DNA of 64,000 nucleotides from Gilvimarinus polysaccharolyticus (lineage in GTDB: Bacteria > Pseudomonadota > Gammaproteobacteria > Pseudomonadales > Cellvibrionaceae), in NCBI RefSeq assembly GCF_001187555.1, contig NZ_LFIJ01000001.1:1385497-1449496 (forward strand). The letters are read 5' to 3'. The position numbers and the translations under genes are program-made. This document shows, piece by piece, positions 25,276 through 35,876 of this stretch (its first letter is position 1; each line of letters opens with the position of its first letter). The notes under the pieces were generated by a model. That model was not told the origin of the DNA and made no database searches. It saw nothing but the letters and a program-made list of their open reading frames with translations.

Positions 25276-26889
25276 TTAAAACTCCTGCACAGGTTTTAAC
25301 GTGGCATCAATACCCAATCGCTCGTTAAGTTTAAGTAATGTTTGCCGGCCAAGTATGCCATCGGCGGTTAGCCCCGCCTGGCGTTGAAATATTTTTAATC
25401 TTTGGGTTAATGCCTGGTTAAAGCGGTCATTGGTTAAGCCGCGCGGCTGACCATCTAGAGCGGCAAACTGCTCGGCCAACCAGCTGACCATTTGCCCTTG
25501 ATCGCCTTGACTGATGGCACCCACATAACCGGCTGGCTTGTGCCAAACATAAAATACCGCACCACTCCAACGCCTGCCAAGCTCGCTTAAAGGTATAAGT
25601 ACTTGCTCGCCATCGGCGGTTATAAGCATCGCGTTGTTTTTGCCAATCCCTGTTAATACCGCATAAGCGGTGAATTTATCGGGAGTCGTTAAGGTTAATA
25701 CCAACGGCCGATTTAACTCGCGCAACTCGGACCAAGTATTCAATTTATGCGCTTCGCATTGAACATTAGTAACCTTAGTTTGCCAGCAGGGATTACCGTC
25801 ATCGGTGGCCACACCTAAGTGTTCAAAAAGCGTTTGTTGGGCCTCTTGCAGCCGTGCAAATTCGGCAACGGGGGTTTCTGCTGCAGCGCTAAGCTCGAGC
25901 TGGCTTTGAGTGACCTCTGTATTTACAGCGCTGTTACTGTTATGGCTGACATTACTGTTATCACGATTGCTGGCCGAGGCTGGCCACAGCAGCCACAATA
26001 GCACGCTAATAGTCGCCACCAACGCCAATGCCAACCCCCACACCAGCCAACGGCGTAAGTCTTTTGTCGGTTCGTCCAAACTACCGACAACTTCACGCCG
26101 CGCCAGACGAAAAGTTGCGTTATCGACGCGCTGCTTATTGTGTCCGTACAAGCCAACCAGCGCGCGCTCGCAAAGAATATTAATACGCCGAGGAATACCG
26201 CCGCTAAAGTGATGGATTTTTTTAACCATTGGACGCGGGAAGGGATTGCGATCTTGCGTTAACCCGGCGACTTTTAAACGGTGCGCAATGTAGGCTTCGG
26301 TTTCGGCCAGGGTTAACGGTGATAAATGAAAGCGCGCGGTAATACGCTGCGCCAATTGACGCAAGCGTGGCTGCGATAACAGCGTATTTAACTCGGGCTG
26401 GCCAACTAAAATAATCTGCAACAGCTTTTTAGTGTTGGTTTCAAGGTTGGTTAGTAGACGAATTTGCTCCAGCGCATCGGCCGACAACAGTTGCGCCTCA
26501 TCAATTAACAGTACCGTGCTGCGGCCTTTTCGGTGGTTGTCCAGCAGATATCGATACAGTGCATCGGTGAGCGACTTAGGGGTGCTTTCACCGGCCGCAC
26601 ACTCAACACCAAGCTCATCGCAGATCATGCCCAGCATTTCTGGCACTTCGGCCATGGGGTTAAACACCATGGCAATATCGGTAAGCTCGGGTAATTGCTC
26701 CAGCAGCGAGCGAATAATAGTGGTTTTACCGGTCCCCACCTCGCCGGTTAATAATACAAAGCCGCCGCCACGCACACCATAAAGTAAATGCGCCAGCGCC
26801 TCTTTGTGCTGATCGCTCATATACAGGTAGCGCGGGTTAACTGCGATAGAAAACGCGGGCTCTACCAAGCCGAAGTATTGATGGTACAT
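25276..26889 (-). CDS. gspA: Type II secretion ATPase GspA (ExeA-like)
   Basis: A 537-residue ExeA-type protein. The AAA domain has Walker A GEVGTGKTT (residues 49-57), Walker B TVLLIDEAQLL and sensor ILVGQPEL. A transmembrane segment near residue 285-305 leads to a periplasmic part containing a peptidase-C39-like region and a C-terminal peptidoglycan-binding domain (FNQALTQRLKIFQRQAGLTADGILGRQTLLKL). It couples ATP hydrolysis to remodelling of the cell wall for secretin assembly. It is the first gene of the gspAB pair. Confidence 0.92.
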   Translation of the reverse strand: MYHQYFGLVEPAFSIAVNPRYLYMSDQHKEALAHLLYGVRGGGFVLLTGEVGTGKTTIIRSLLEQLPELTDIAMVFNPMAEVPEMLGMICDELGVECAAGESTPKSLTDALYRYLLDNHRKGRSTVLLIDEAQLLSADALEQIRLLTNLETNTKKLLQIILVGQPELNTLLSQPRLRQLAQRITARFHLSPLTLAETEAYIAHRLKVAGLTQDRNPFPRPMVKKIHHFSGGIPRRINILCERALVGLYGHNKQRVDNATFRLARREVVGSLDEPTKDLRRWLVWGLALALVATISVLLWLLWPASASNRDNSNVSHNSNSAVNTEVTQSQLELSAAAETPVAEFARLQEAQQTLFEHLGVATDDGNPCWQTKVTNVQCEAHKLNTWSELRELNRPLVLTLTTPDKFTAYAVLTGIGKNNAMLITADGEQVLIPLSELGRRWSGAVFYVWHKPAGYVGAISQGDQGQMVSWLAEQFAALDGQPRGLTNDRFNQALTQRLKIFQRQAGLTADGILGRQTLLKLNERLGIDATLKPVQEF

Positions 26890-26962
26890 AAAAACCTATT
26901 ATGTTGGCTTAATATCGAGGCCTGATCATACCTTGTCGCATCCGCTGTGCCTATCGCCTGAG

Positions 26963-27018
26963 GCTACCCCTTAACCACATGGGTCTAGCCCTTAACCACC
27001 TCGGTCTAGCCCTTAACC
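26963..27018. repeat. Three 21-bp tandem units spanning the rlmD stop codon
   Basis: Read on the plus strand, GGTCTAGCCCTTAACC occurs at 27003-27018 and 26982-26997, and a variant with CTACCCCTTAACC at about 26963-26976, in each case 21 bases apart. On the coding strand each unit encodes the end of RlmD (V-K-G-stop), so the last codons and stop of the gene have been tandemly copied. Confidence 0.85.
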
Positions 27019-28385
27019 AGTAGCGCCATGGTTTCTAGGTGTGCGGTTTGCGGAAACATCTCCATCACCCCAAAACGCTGTAACCGATACCCGCGATCAA
27101 CCAAAATTCGTGCATCACGCGCAAAGGTAGCAGGATTACAAGAGACATAAACGATACGCGCGCGCTTAAGTGTGCCCAGCTGCTCGCATATTTCACGAGC
27201 ACCATCGCGCGGTGGGTCCAATAAAACGGCATCGGGACGGCCAGCTTTGTGTATCAGCTTATCAATCGACGATTGACTCAAGTCGGCGGCGATAAAATCT
27301 AGATTGTTAAGGCCCGCAGCAGTGGCGTTTTCGCGCCCACGCGCAACCATTGCCTCTATCGCCTCGACCCCGACAACCCGACCGGCCAATTGCGCTGCGG
27401 GTAGCGAGAAATTACCTACGCCACAAAATAAATCCCACATTAACTCGCTTTGCGACAACCCCAGCCAATCGATTACCTGGGCCACCATTTTTTGGTTAAG
27501 CGCTGGATTTACCTGCGTAAAATCGGTGGGGTGAAAACCAATAGTCAGTGGCTCCTGATCGGCTGTAGCCGTTTCTAATTGATAATATAAACGCGGATCC
27601 ACTGGCGCATTATTTAAATCGGTGAGGGATTTTTTATCGCTGCTTGGCTGTAAAAATACCTGCCAGTGATGTTCATCGGCAATTTTTTGCAGTGCCTGAC
27701 GGGCATCATCGGTTAATGCGCGAATCACCCGTAAAACCAGCGCGCAGCGCTCAGCCGCCGCCACTAACTCAACGTGGGTCACGGCTAGCACTTTAAAATG
27801 CGTCAACCAAGTGGCCAAAGGGGCCAGCGCCGTCTGCAGCGGTGGCTGCAGCACAGGACACTCGGACAGAGCTACTAATTGCTTGTCTCCTGCACGCCGA
27901 AACCCCAAGCTTAGCTCGCCATTTTTGGCAAACTGCACCCCAAGTCGTGCTCGGGCACGATAACCAAATTCGCTTGCGGTTAAGGGCGCGACAACTTGCT
28001 CGGGCGCGAGGCTGGCAAAGCGCCGCAACTGATCGAGCACTGTGTACTGCTTAGCGGTTAGCTGATCGGGCCCACTTAAATGCTGCAACTGGCAGCCACC
28101 GCACTGACCAAAATGGACACAGGCGGGAGCTTGACGCTGCTCACTGGGGTTAAGCACCTCGAGCAACTGGGCCTCACTGTAGCGGCTTAACTGCTGCACC
28201 ACTTTGGCAACTACACGCTCGCCAGGCAAGGCGCCACTGACAAAGATGATCTTGCCCTGCTGCCGGGCAATACCGCGACCGTCGTGAGCCAAGGAGTCGA
28301 TCTCAAGAGTGAGCGGCGGCCCCAGTGGTACTTGGCGCTTGGGTTTAGGCCGTTGTCGACCGCGTGCGGGGGCTCGCCGGCTCAT
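27006..28385 (-). CDS. rlmD: 23S rRNA (uracil1939-C5)-methyltransferase
   Basis: A 459-residue RumA-type enzyme: a TRAM domain (EIDSLAHDGRGIARQQGKIIFV), the iron-sulfur cysteines in APACVHFGQCGGCQLQH, SAM motif DLFCGVGNFSLP and catalytic Cys in IVYVSCNPATFARD. It methylates U1939 in 23S rRNA. The start overlaps the cysM stop as ATGA, so the two are coupled. The 3' end lies in a 21-bp tandem repeat. Confidence 0.96.
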   Translation of the reverse strand: MSRRAPARGRQRPKPKRQVPLGPPLTLEIDSLAHDGRGIARQQGKIIFVSGALPGERVVAKVVQQLSRYSEAQLLEVLNPSEQRQAPACVHFGQCGGCQLQHLSGPDQLTAKQYTVLDQLRRFASLAPEQVVAPLTASEFGYRARARLGVQFAKNGELSLGFRRAGDKQLVALSECPVLQPPLQTALAPLATWLTHFKVLAVTHVELVAAAERCALVLRVIRALTDDARQALQKIADEHHWQVFLQPSSDKKSLTDLNNAPVDPRLYYQLETATADQEPLTIGFHPTDFTQVNPALNQKMVAQVIDWLGLSQSELMWDLFCGVGNFSLPAAQLAGRVVGVEAIEAMVARGRENATAAGLNNLDFIAADLSQSSIDKLIHKAGRPDAVLLDPPRDGAREICEQLGTLKRARIVYVSCNPATFARDARILVDRGYRLQRFGVMEMFPQTAHLETMALLVKG

Positions 28386-29284
28386 TGCGGGGTTACTGCA
28401 GCAAATAGGCCCGACGACAAATAGCGATCACCGCGATCACAAATAATAGCCACGATCACGGCGTTTTCTATTGTTTGGGCCAACTCTAAGGCTGCCGCCA
28501 CAGCACCACCCGATGATACGCCGCAAAATATCCCCTCTTCACGGGCTAGCGCCCGCATGGTTTGCTCGGCCCGGAATTGGCTCATACTCACGATCTGATC
28601 CACTCGTGAAGCATCGTAAATAGAGGGTAAATAAGCTTTTGGCCAACGTCTAATGCCGGGAATGCTGGCGCCATCATCAGGCTGTAAGCCGATAATATTA
28701 ACCGCTGGATTTTGCTCTTTTAAATAACGCGAGCACCCCATAATAGTGCCTGTTGTGCCCATAGAGCTGACAAAGTGGGTAATGCGCCCGCCGCTCTGCT
28801 GCCAGATCTCGGGGCCTGTGGTTTGGTAGTGCGCTTCGGGGTTGTCCAAGTTGCCAAACTGATCGAGCACTTTGCCCTCGCCACGGGCTTGCATCTTCAG
28901 GGCTAAATCGCGCGCGCCCTCCATGCCCTCCGCTTGGCTCACTAAAATCAAGCGGGCACCATATGCTGTCATAGACGCCTTGCGCTCGGCGGTGCTGTTA
29001 TCTGGCATGATGAGGGTTAAGGGGTAGCCTTTAATCGCCGCCACCATCGCCAAGGCGATGCCGGTATTGCCGCTAGTCGCTTCAATTAAACGATCGCCGG
29101 GGGTGATATCGCCGCGCGCTTGGGCATTTTGAATCATCATTAATGCTGCGCGATCTTTTACTGAGCCGGCGGGGTTATTACCCTCCAGCTTTAGCAGTAA
29201 CGTATTGCTACTCTCGCCCAGTAATCGCTGAACCCGCACCATTGGGGTATTGCCCACGTACGTTTCAATGGTTGGGAAATTCAT
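28382..29284 (-). CDS. cysM: Cysteine synthase B
   Basis: A PLP enzyme that forms cysteine from O-acetylserine and sulfide or thiosulfate. From ATG 29284 it is 300 residues; PLP-Lys is at residue 43 in NNPAGSVKDRAA, with EATSGNTGIALAM, the phosphate loop SSMGTTGTIMG and a late GVSSGGAVAAAL. The frame extends to 29362, but MNFPTIETYVGNTPMVR is the conserved beginning. It is followed by rlmD and faces away from barA, the usual arrangement in many gammaproteobacteria. Confidence 0.95.
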   Translation of the reverse strand: MNFPTIETYVGNTPMVRVQRLLGESSNTLLLKLEGNNPAGSVKDRAALMMIQNAQARGDITPGDRLIEATSGNTGIALAMVAAIKGYPLTLIMPDNSTAERKASMTAYGARLILVSQAEGMEGARDLALKMQARGEGKVLDQFGNLDNPEAHYQTTGPEIWQQSGGRITHFVSSMGTTGTIMGCSRYLKEQNPAVNIIGLQPDDGASIPGIRRWPKAYLPSIYDASRVDQIVSMSQFRAEQTMRALAREEGIFCGVSSGGAVAAALELAQTIENAVIVAIICDRGDRYLSSGLFAAVTPQ

Positions 29285-29436
29285 GCTTACCTCGCCGCTA
29301 GACAAAACTCTCGAGCGCCGCGCTTGCAGCAGCCCATAAAAGCCGTCTATTCTACTCGGCAAATGAAACTCGGGAAACAGGTGTTAATCCTCCTTTAAGC
29401 CCGGCCGCCCACAAATTTGACGAATTACAGCTCTCA

Positions 29437-32220
29437 ATGAAAACAAGCAGCATTAAAACCGAGATATGGCGGCTTATCTTGCTTCCCACATTCTGCCTCG
29501 CGATGCTATTGTCTGCGACATTAAGCTTTTTTTATGTCGCCAAAGTTAATGATTTTGTTGCACAACACGGGCTGTTACTGAGCGAGAAAACAGCGCATCT
29601 GGTACATATTGCTTTAAACAATAACCAACCGGAGGTACTTGAGAGTTTAATTCAGGCCACTTTAGACGAGCCGATGGTACGTGCGGTTCATATATACAAC
29701 GCCAGCACCGAGCAACACCTGCATCGTGGACCACGATTTAATATCGACAACACGGCATTACTCGCCAACACCTCTGACAATCAAATGATCCAAACCCGCG
29801 AGGGCTACCGGTTTCGTCATCCGATTATCACGGGAAGTAAGCAACAAAACTTAGGCTGGCTAGATATAGAGCTAACACTCAGCTCATACCAAGTAAATAT
29901 TTATCAAATATTATTTATTATTTTTGCCACCACAGCCAGCGGCTTACTGCTTGCGGGGTTTCTTGCTAAAAGGCTGCTGCGCAATATTGTTGAGCCGCTC
30001 ACCAACATTCAGCAAGTGATTGATCGGCTGAGCAAAGGCCATTTGGATGTTCGCCTAAAAGACAATATTGCCGCTGAATTTAAGCAGCTGGGCGACACCG
30101 TAAATACCATGGCCGATGCACAAGAGCATGCGCAAAAAAATATGCAGCTGCACATTGATGAATCAATGGAAGAGTTACAAGAGACATTAGAAACCATTGA
30201 GATACAAAATGTTGAGCTCGATCTAGCCCGTAAAGAGGCACTGGCAGCAAGTCATATTAAATCTGAGTTTTTGGCAAACACCAGCCATGAGATTCGCACA
30301 CCATTGAACGGCATTATTGGATTCACCAACCTTGCACTAAAAACCGAGCTCAATGACGATCAAAAGAAATATTTACAAACCATTCACAACTCCGCGCAAA
30401 ATCTGACAAGCATTATTAATGATATATTCGACTTCTCTAAAATAGAGTCAGGCAAGCTCGAACTTGACTACACATCAATGTCATTACGCGCTCTAGCCGA
30501 AGCCTCTGTTGCTACGTTTGCATTTGAGACGCAAGAAAAAAACCTGCAAATTGTCACTATTATCGACAACAATATACCGCCTCAGCTTATGGGCGACCCA
30601 CAGCGCTTTAACCAAGTACTGGCAAACTTATTAAGCAACGCAATTAAGTTTAGTCAGCGCGGCACCATTTGTATTGAGTTTACACTCGAAAACTTTATTG
30701 AAAACCAAGTCACCATTAAGGCATCGGTTAAAGATGAAGGTATCGGCCTTAACCAAGAACAACAAGCACAACTATTCTCGGCATTTTCTCAGGCAGATTC
30801 ATCAAACAGCCGCAAACACGGAGGTGCCGGTCTTGGGCTTGCCATATGCAAAGGTTTAGTAGACCGTATGCAGGGCGAGATAGGTGTCGAAAGCCAACCC
30901 AATAAAGGCGCACAATTTTGGTTTACCGCGATACTGGGGGTAGACCCTAATTATGCCGCCAGCGAACAAAACACCTTAAAAAACAAACGCATCCTGATCT
31001 GTTGCGAAAACCCATTATACTATCGCCAGATCGAGAGCTTAGTGGGCAGCTGGCAAGCTAAAACATTATGGCTCAATGCAATACACGATATTTTTACGCA
31101 CCTTCGTACCGAGCATTTAGCCGGCAGAGAGCAGAACTTAGTTATTATTGATATCGCCCCCGACGAACGAAAATTTCCACCGGTATTACTGGGCAACATC
31201 GCAGAACAATTGGCTTTAGAGTTCTCATGCAAAGTGATAGTTTGCTGTAGCAACGCTCATCTAGACATTTTTAGCCAGTACGACAACAGTAAATCGATTG
31301 AATTTGTGACTAAACCAATTATTCAATCAAACTTATTAAACGCCATAAGCCACAGCTTAGATGTCAGGCTCGAAAGCGAAAAACTGACACAAGACGAGGC
31401 CGCCAGAGCACAAACAAAAATCTTACTGGTTGATGACAACAATGCAAACTTACAACTTACCACTGAGCTTCTGCGTGATTTAAATGTAACAGTCACCCAA
31501 GCCAGCAGTGGCGAACAAGCCGTTAGTTTATTTTCCGCCGGGGAGTTTGATTTAATCTTTATGGACATTCAAATGCCAGGCATAGACGGCATGGAAACCA
31601 CCCAAATCATCCGCGAGCGCGAGACAAATCACAATCGGCGCACTCCTATTATCGCCCTAACCGCCCACACCCTCAGCGAATATAAAACCGATCTATTAAT
31701 AGCCGGCTTAGATGACTGTATTCGAAAACCGGTTTCCGAATCCCAGCTGGCACAAATGCTTAACCGCTGGACCGGTTTAACTTTTTCTCAACATCGACCA
31801 ACACCTGCTCCAACAACCGAAACAAAATCATCCGATGAGCCCAGCAGCCCGGTCAACATTGCGCAATGTTTAGCTCTAGCCAATCACAAAAAAGATCTAG
31901 CCCGCGACATGCTGGCAATGCTGATTGACAGCTTAGAGGCTGAACAACTAGCGTTCAATTCCGCCTATAAGGCGCAAGACTTGGCAGCACTGCAAGATCA
32001 GGCCCATAAACTTTACGGCAGCAGTTGCTACACGGGGGTACCACATTTACGCAGCATTACCGGCTTGCTAGACAAACTCCTAAATACCGGACAAACCCAT
32101 GATTTAGAGCCAACGATGATCTGCTTAAACAACACAATAAACCAGTTAAAACAGTGGGCTAAGGACCGAGATATCGACGCTGCGTTTGGGCTTACTAAGA
32201 GAACAACTGACGAGACTTAA
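29437..32220 (+). CDS. barA: Hybrid sensor histidine kinase BarA/GacS
   Basis: A 927-residue inner-membrane kinase. Domains in order: TM1 (about 12-34), periplasmic sensor, TM2 (about 155-178), HAMP (about 180-235), HisKA with His284 in [13 protein letters not shown], ATPase with [16 protein letters not shown] and [12 protein letters not shown], a degenerate receiver, a true receiver ([13 protein letters not shown]; Asp in [10 protein letters not shown]) and an Hpt domain with His in [17 protein letters not shown]. This phosphorelay normally feeds UvrY/GacA and the Csr small RNAs. It lies divergent to cysM and its last 26 bases overlap the end of recO. Confidence 0.94.
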   Translation: MKTSSIKTEIWRLILLPTFCLAMLLSATLSFFYVAKVNDFVAQHGLLLSEKTAHLVHIALNNNQPEVLESLIQATLDEPMVRAVHIYNASTEQHLHRGPRFNIDNTALLANTSDNQMIQTREGYRFRHPIITGSKQQNLGWLDIELTLSSYQVNIYQILFIIFATTASGLLLAGFLAKRLLRNIVEPLTNIQQVIDRLSKGHLDVRLKDNIAAEFKQLGDTVNTMADAQEHAQKNMQLHIDESMEELQETLETIEIQNVELDLARKEALAASHIKSEFLANTSHEIRTPLNGIIGFTNLALKTELNDDQKKYLQTIHNSAQNLTSIINDIFDFSKIESGKLELDYTSMSLRALAEASVATFAFETQEKNLQIVTIIDNNIPPQLMGDPQRFNQVLANLLSNAIKFSQRGTICIEFTLENFIENQVTIKASVKDEGIGLNQEQQAQLFSAFSQADSSNSRKHGGAGLGLAICKGLVDRMQGEIGVESQPNKGAQFWFTAILGVDPNYAASEQNTLKNKRILICCENPLYYRQIESLVGSWQAKTLWLNAIHDIFTHLRTEHLAGREQNLVIIDIAPDERKFPPVLLGNIAEQLALEFSCKVIVCCSNAHLDIFSQYDNSKSIEFVTKPIIQSNLLNAISHSLDVRLESEKLTQDEAARAQTKILLVDDNNANLQLTTELLRDLNVTVTQASSGEQAVSLFSAGEFDLIFMDIQMPGIDGMETTQIIRERETNHNRRTPIIALTAHTLSEYKTDLLIAGLDDCIRKPVSESQLAQMLNRWTGLTFSQHRPTPAPTTETKSSDEPSSPVNIAQCLALANHKKDLARDMLAMLIDSLEAEQLAFNSAYKAQDLAALQDQAHKLYGSSCYTGVPHLRSITGLLDKLLNTGQTHDLEPTMICLNNTINQLKQWAKDRDIDAAFGLTKRTTDET

Positions 32221-32890
32221 GCGGTTGATCGCCTAACAGTGGGCGCAATAAAAGTCGGCAAATTTGTTTTGCGGTTTTTTTTGTATCTGGCAACAGGTAC
32301 TGATCGTTGGCAATATCCAACAAACAAGCACCAGAGTATAAATTGTCTGTCGCTCCGGGGGCCGCCGAAATAAACCCCTCTTGTACATCAAGGCGATACC
32401 AAGCATCGGCCTCGAGTGTCGCGCCACTGTAAGCATCGCAATGCCAATCTATACCGTACCCCAGCTCTTGCAATAATTGTTTTTCAAACCGCCGTAAGAC
32501 CACCTCAACATCAAGGTCACTGGCAAGGGCGCGAAGCGCATCAGTATAATTTCGAAACAAATCTGGACAACTATCCCACTCGGACAACACCCGCACCAAT
32601 AGCTCGTTAAGGTACAAGCCAGAGAAGAGCCTTAGACCCACCAAATTTAACCGATACTCGGTACTTTCAAGGGCAACTAACAACTTGAGTGACCCTTTAC
32701 CCTGAAACGAGACGAGCAGTGGAATAAAAGGATTTATAAGTGGACGCTGATTGTTTTTACCCCGACGAACACCTCGCGCCACTACGCACACACGACCGTA
32801 ATCGGGGGTAAAGCAATCAACCAGAAAACTAGTATCCCGATACGGGCGGGCATGCACAATGAAAGCCGGCTGCAACTCTACACGCTGCAT
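32195..32890 (-). CDS. recO: DNA repair protein RecO
   Basis: A 231-residue RecO. The N-terminal OB fold (PAFIVHARPYRDTSFLVDCFTPDYGRVCVVARG) is followed by the helical region LRLFSGLYLNELLVRVL and FEKQLLQELGYGIDW. RecO anneals strands and loads RecA with RecR. It follows era by 4 bases. The usual downstream genes pdxJ and acpS are absent, and the gene instead meets barA tail to tail. Confidence 0.94.
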   Translation of the reverse strand: MQRVELQPAFIVHARPYRDTSFLVDCFTPDYGRVCVVARGVRRGKNNQRPLINPFIPLLVSFQGKGSLKLLVALESTEYRLNLVGLRLFSGLYLNELLVRVLSEWDSCPDLFRNYTDALRALASDLDVEVVLRRFEKQLLQELGYGIDWHCDAYSGATLEADAWYRLDVQEGFISAAPGATDNLYSGACLLDIANDQYLLPDTKKTAKQICRLLLRPLLGDQPLKSRQLFS

Positions 32891-32894
32891 CAGT

Positions 32895-33797
32895 TTAAAG
32901 GTCGTCGTAGCCTAGACTGCGCAGTGCGCGGTCATCATCCGACCAGCCAGACTTGACTTTAACCCAGAGATTAAGCATGATTTTAGTGTCGAGCAATTTT
33001 TCCATATCGAGCCGAGCTTGCTGCCCAATCTGCTTAATACGGTCACCTTTATTGCCAATCAAGATACGCTTTTGCCCTTCTCGCTCAACTAAAATAACCG
33101 CGCCTATATGCAAGGTTTTACCTTGTTGCTCATACTGTTCTATTTCTACCGCCATTTGATGCGGTAATTCATCACCGAGTTGACGGGTAATTTTTTCACG
33201 GACAATTTCGGCCACCATAAAACGCGCCGAACGATCGGTAAACTGATCCTGATCGAACATATGCATCCCATCTGGGATGTATTTCAAAATAATGGTTTCC
33301 AATCGGTCAAGGTTAGTGCCACGCAATGCCGACAACGGAATAATCTCGGCCACACCTAGCCGCTCAGATAACGATTGCAAGTGCGGTAGCAACTGATTTT
33401 TATCTTCGATCATATCAATTTTATTAACCACCAGAATGATGGTCGAACGAGAATTTTCTAGCTGACGTGCAACCAGCTCATCCTCTTCATTCCACACCAG
33501 TCGGTCAACCAGAAACAGGACCAAATCAACGTCCTTCATGGCGGCGCCGGCGGCACGATTCATATAGCGATTAATAGCGCGAGGCTCGTGCTTGTGCAGC
33601 CCAGGGGTATCGACAAAAATAATCTGATCGGCGCCTTCGGTTTTTATACCGGTAACATTATTACGGGTCGTTTGCGGCTTGCGCGAGGTAATACTGACCT
33701 TTTGCCCCAGCATATGGTTCAACAGGGTTGATTTACCCACGTTAGGTCGACCAACAATGGCGACATAGCCACATCGGGTTACAGGTTGGTCACTCAT
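32895..33797 (-). CDS. era: GTPase Era
   Basis: A 300-residue GTPase for 30S ribosome assembly. G1 GRPNVGKST, switch region [10 protein letters not shown]3 DTPGLHKHE and G4 NKID are present. The C-terminal KH domain contains [19 protein letters not shown], which binds the 3' end of 16S rRNA. It lies between rnc and recO with 2- and 4-base gaps; a GGAG sits seven bases before ATG 33797. Confidence 0.97.
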   Translation of the reverse strand: MSDQPVTRCGYVAIVGRPNVGKSTLLNHMLGQKVSITSRKPQTTRNNVTGIKTEGADQIIFVDTPGLHKHEPRAINRYMNRAAGAAMKDVDLVLFLVDRLVWNEEDELVARQLENSRSTIILVVNKIDMIEDKNQLLPHLQSLSERLGVAEIIPLSALRGTNLDRLETIILKYIPDGMHMFDQDQFTDRSARFMVAEIVREKITRQLGDELPHQMAVEIEQYEQQGKTLHIGAVILVEREGQKRILIGNKGDRIKQIGQQARLDMEKLLDTKIMLNLWVKVKSGWSDDDRALRSLGYDDL

Positions 33798-33799
33798 GG

Positions 33800-34477
33800 T
33801 TAAACTCCAAGACGCTTAAGGGCCTGTGCGGCAGATTTTTTTTCGGCGACTCGGCGGCTACTGGCCCGCGCTCGCTCTGGGGTATCCAATAAAGATACGT
33901 GACACTCGACGGTAAATACTTGCGCGTGCGCCTCACCTTCTACCTCGGCAACGCGGTAATCAGGCAAGGGGGCTTGCCGGCTTTGCATGTATTCTTGTAG
34001 TCGAGTTTTTGCATCTTTAGCTGGGGTGTCAAGCGACAACGCATCGAGTCGCGGCTGATACCAAGCCAGCACTCGAGCACGGCAGGTTTCCATACCCGCC
34101 TCTACATAAATTGCGCCGATAATTGCCTCTACCGCATCGGCCAAGATTGAATCGCGGCGCTGTCCGCCACTTTTCATCTCACCCTCACCCAGTAACAAGC
34201 ATGGGCCTATGTCAAACTCGCGGGCGATCTCGGCTAACGTCTCGCCTTTTACCATTTGCGCACGCAGGCGGCTTAGCTGACCTTCACGCGCCTCGGGAAA
34301 CATATCAAACAGCGCCTGACCAATACTAAAATTTAAAATCGAGTCGCCTAAAAACTCTAGCCGCTCGTTATTATGTGCGCCCACGCTTCGGTGGCTTAAT
34401 GCTAAGCGCAAGCGATCGCTGTTACTAAAAGTATAACCCAGCCGCCGCTGCAGACGTTCAAATAGAATATCGTTCAA
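33800..34477 (-). CDS. rnc: Ribonuclease III
   Basis: Cleaves double-stranded RNA, including rRNA precursors. The signature [12 protein letters not shown] and the second acidic cluster [16 protein letters not shown] form the metal site. The C-terminal double-stranded RNA-binding domain covers [14 protein letters not shown] to the end. A TTG at 34477, with GGA upstream and just past the DUF4845 stop, gives 225 residues beginning [13 protein letters not shown], which aligns with the N-terminus of E. coli RNase III. The longer frame to 34531 would overlap the previous gene and is not preferred. Confidence 0.95.
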   Translation of the reverse strand: MNDILFERLQRRLGYTFSNSDRLRLALSHRSVGAHNNERLEFLGDSILNFSIGQALFDMFPEAREGQLSRLRAQMVKGETLAEIAREFDIGPCLLLGEGEMKSGGQRRDSILADAVEAIIGAIYVEAGMETCRARVLAWYQPRLDALSLDTPAKDAKTRLQEYMQSRQAPLPDYRVAEVEGEAHAQVFTVECHVSLLDTPERARASSRRVAEKKSAAQALKRLGV

Positions 34478-34481
34478 GTTA

Positions 34482-34883
34482 CTATTCCGCAGCTTTACAG
34501 CAATCGTCGGGATTATCGCTGTCGAGTACATTCTTAAATCTCAAAACTAAATCGATGTTAGCGATAAGATTAACCCGTGATTCATACTCGTTAATCACCA
34601 ACACATTACGACTATTGCGAACTACCTCTATCTGTTTAGACCCTTCACTCCGAACATTATTAATAGAGTAATAACGACTCATAGCTTTTTTTATTTCTTT
34701 CGTACTCATTTTAGCGAGATTGGGGTTGTCAGCCCCCAAGGCTTTTAAACCGGCGACATTGTAATAATTTTCCACATATTCCGGCACCACTTTAAAAGCA
34801 AACAGTGCTAAAAATGCCGAAATAATCAACACCATCAGCATCGATATAGCCGTAAGACCAGATTGCTTCATGTTTATTCGCAT
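34482..34883 (-). CDS. DUF4845 domain protein
   Basis: About 133 residues from ATG 34883, which has AGAGGA upstream. One N-terminal transmembrane segment (SMLMVLIISAFLALFAFKVVP) is preceded by the pseudopilin-like MKQSGLTAI. The soluble part runs YVENYYNVAGLKAL to LINEYESRVNLIANIDLVLRF. DUF4845 genes stand between lepB and rnc in many pseudomonads and relatives, exactly as here. The function is not known; the N-terminus hints at a membrane tether. Confidence 0.85.
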   Translation of the reverse strand: MRINMKQSGLTAISMLMVLIISAFLALFAFKVVPEYVENYYNVAGLKALGADNPNLAKMSTKEIKKAMSRYYSINNVRSEGSKQIEVVRNSRNVLVINEYESRVNLIANIDLVLRFKNVLDSDNPDDCCKAAE

Positions 34884-34965
34884 AACATTCCTCTGCGCGC
34901 AGCGCTTTGCAATTACACTATTTACGATCGACATCAAAAGCTCAACTTACCACCCTAACACCGTT

Positions 34966-35859
34966 TTAATCGATCGAGCCTGCCCGATCGAAACTTGGCA
35001 AACTCAGTAATGATTCCCAGTGCATCCAGATTACAACGGCCTTGCCGACAATGTTTTTCTCGGGCACGAAAGGGTCATCCCAGCCACGGCTATCAAAACT
35101 GTTATCGCGGTTATCACCCATCATAAAGTAGTGCCCCTCGGGGACAACCCAGGTGCCCCGCACACTGTAACGGCCAGGCCGAAGGTATTTACGGGCGGTA
35201 AACTCATGCTCGCCAATAGTTTCTTGTGTTAAGCGAAATTGCGGTTGGCCGGCCGGCAGCACCGCTTGCAACTCCTCAGAGATCGCTTCGCCATTAACCG
35301 TTAACTTATGATTAATATACTCAACTTTATCGCCGGGCAAGCCAATCACCCGTTTAATATAGTAAGTGTCAGGTAAGTGCGGTGGGAAAAACACCATCAC
35401 ATCGCCTCGTTCAGGCTTACTAACCGGTATGATTTGCTTGTTGATTACAGGTAAACGTACACCATAGGCGTACTTATTCACCAAAATAAAATCACCGATA
35501 TCAAGCGTCGGCTCCATCGAGCCCGATGGTATTTGAAACGGCTCGACTAAAAATGAACGCACCACAAACACCAAAAGTAACACGGGGAAAAACGACTTAC
35601 TGTACTCAACCAGTACCGGCTCACGGCTCGCTTGGCCAATGGCCTGCTGATAAAGCCCTTCGTCTGGGGTCGATTCAGCCTTCTCGGCATCAGCTTTCTC
35701 AGTATCCGTTTTATTGCTCTCATCGCGTTTGAATTGCGCATTTACTGCAGCAATCTTTTTTCGACGCGGACGCGCCAAAAAAACGATGTCGTAGAGCCAA
35801 ATAATGCCGGTAATTAATACACCCAGCGATAAAATTAAAGGTAGATTTATATTATCCAT
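34966..35859 (-). CDS. lepB: Signal peptidase I
   Basis: A 297-residue membrane protease that cleaves signal peptides on the periplasmic side. It has an N-terminal TM, a cytoplasmic charged loop, a second TM (FFPVLLLVFVVRSFLV), the catalytic Ser in IPSGSMEPTL and Lys in YIKRVIGLPGD, and the closing GDNRDNSFDSRGW. It follows lepA by 17 bases in the lepA-lepB-DUF4845-rnc-era-recO operon. Confidence 0.97.
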   Translation of the reverse strand: MDNINLPLILSLGVLITGIIWLYDIVFLARPRRKKIAAVNAQFKRDESNKTDTEKADAEKAESTPDEGLYQQAIGQASREPVLVEYSKSFFPVLLLVFVVRSFLVEPFQIPSGSMEPTLDIGDFILVNKYAYGVRLPVINKQIIPVSKPERGDVMVFFPPHLPDTYYIKRVIGLPGDKVEYINHKLTVNGEAISEELQAVLPAGQPQFRLTQETIGEHEFTARKYLRPGRYSVRGTWVVPEGHYFMMGDNRDNSFDSRGWDDPFVPEKNIVGKAVVIWMHWESLLSLPSFDRAGSID

Positions 35860-35876
35860 AAGACAGCAGGTTCCGC

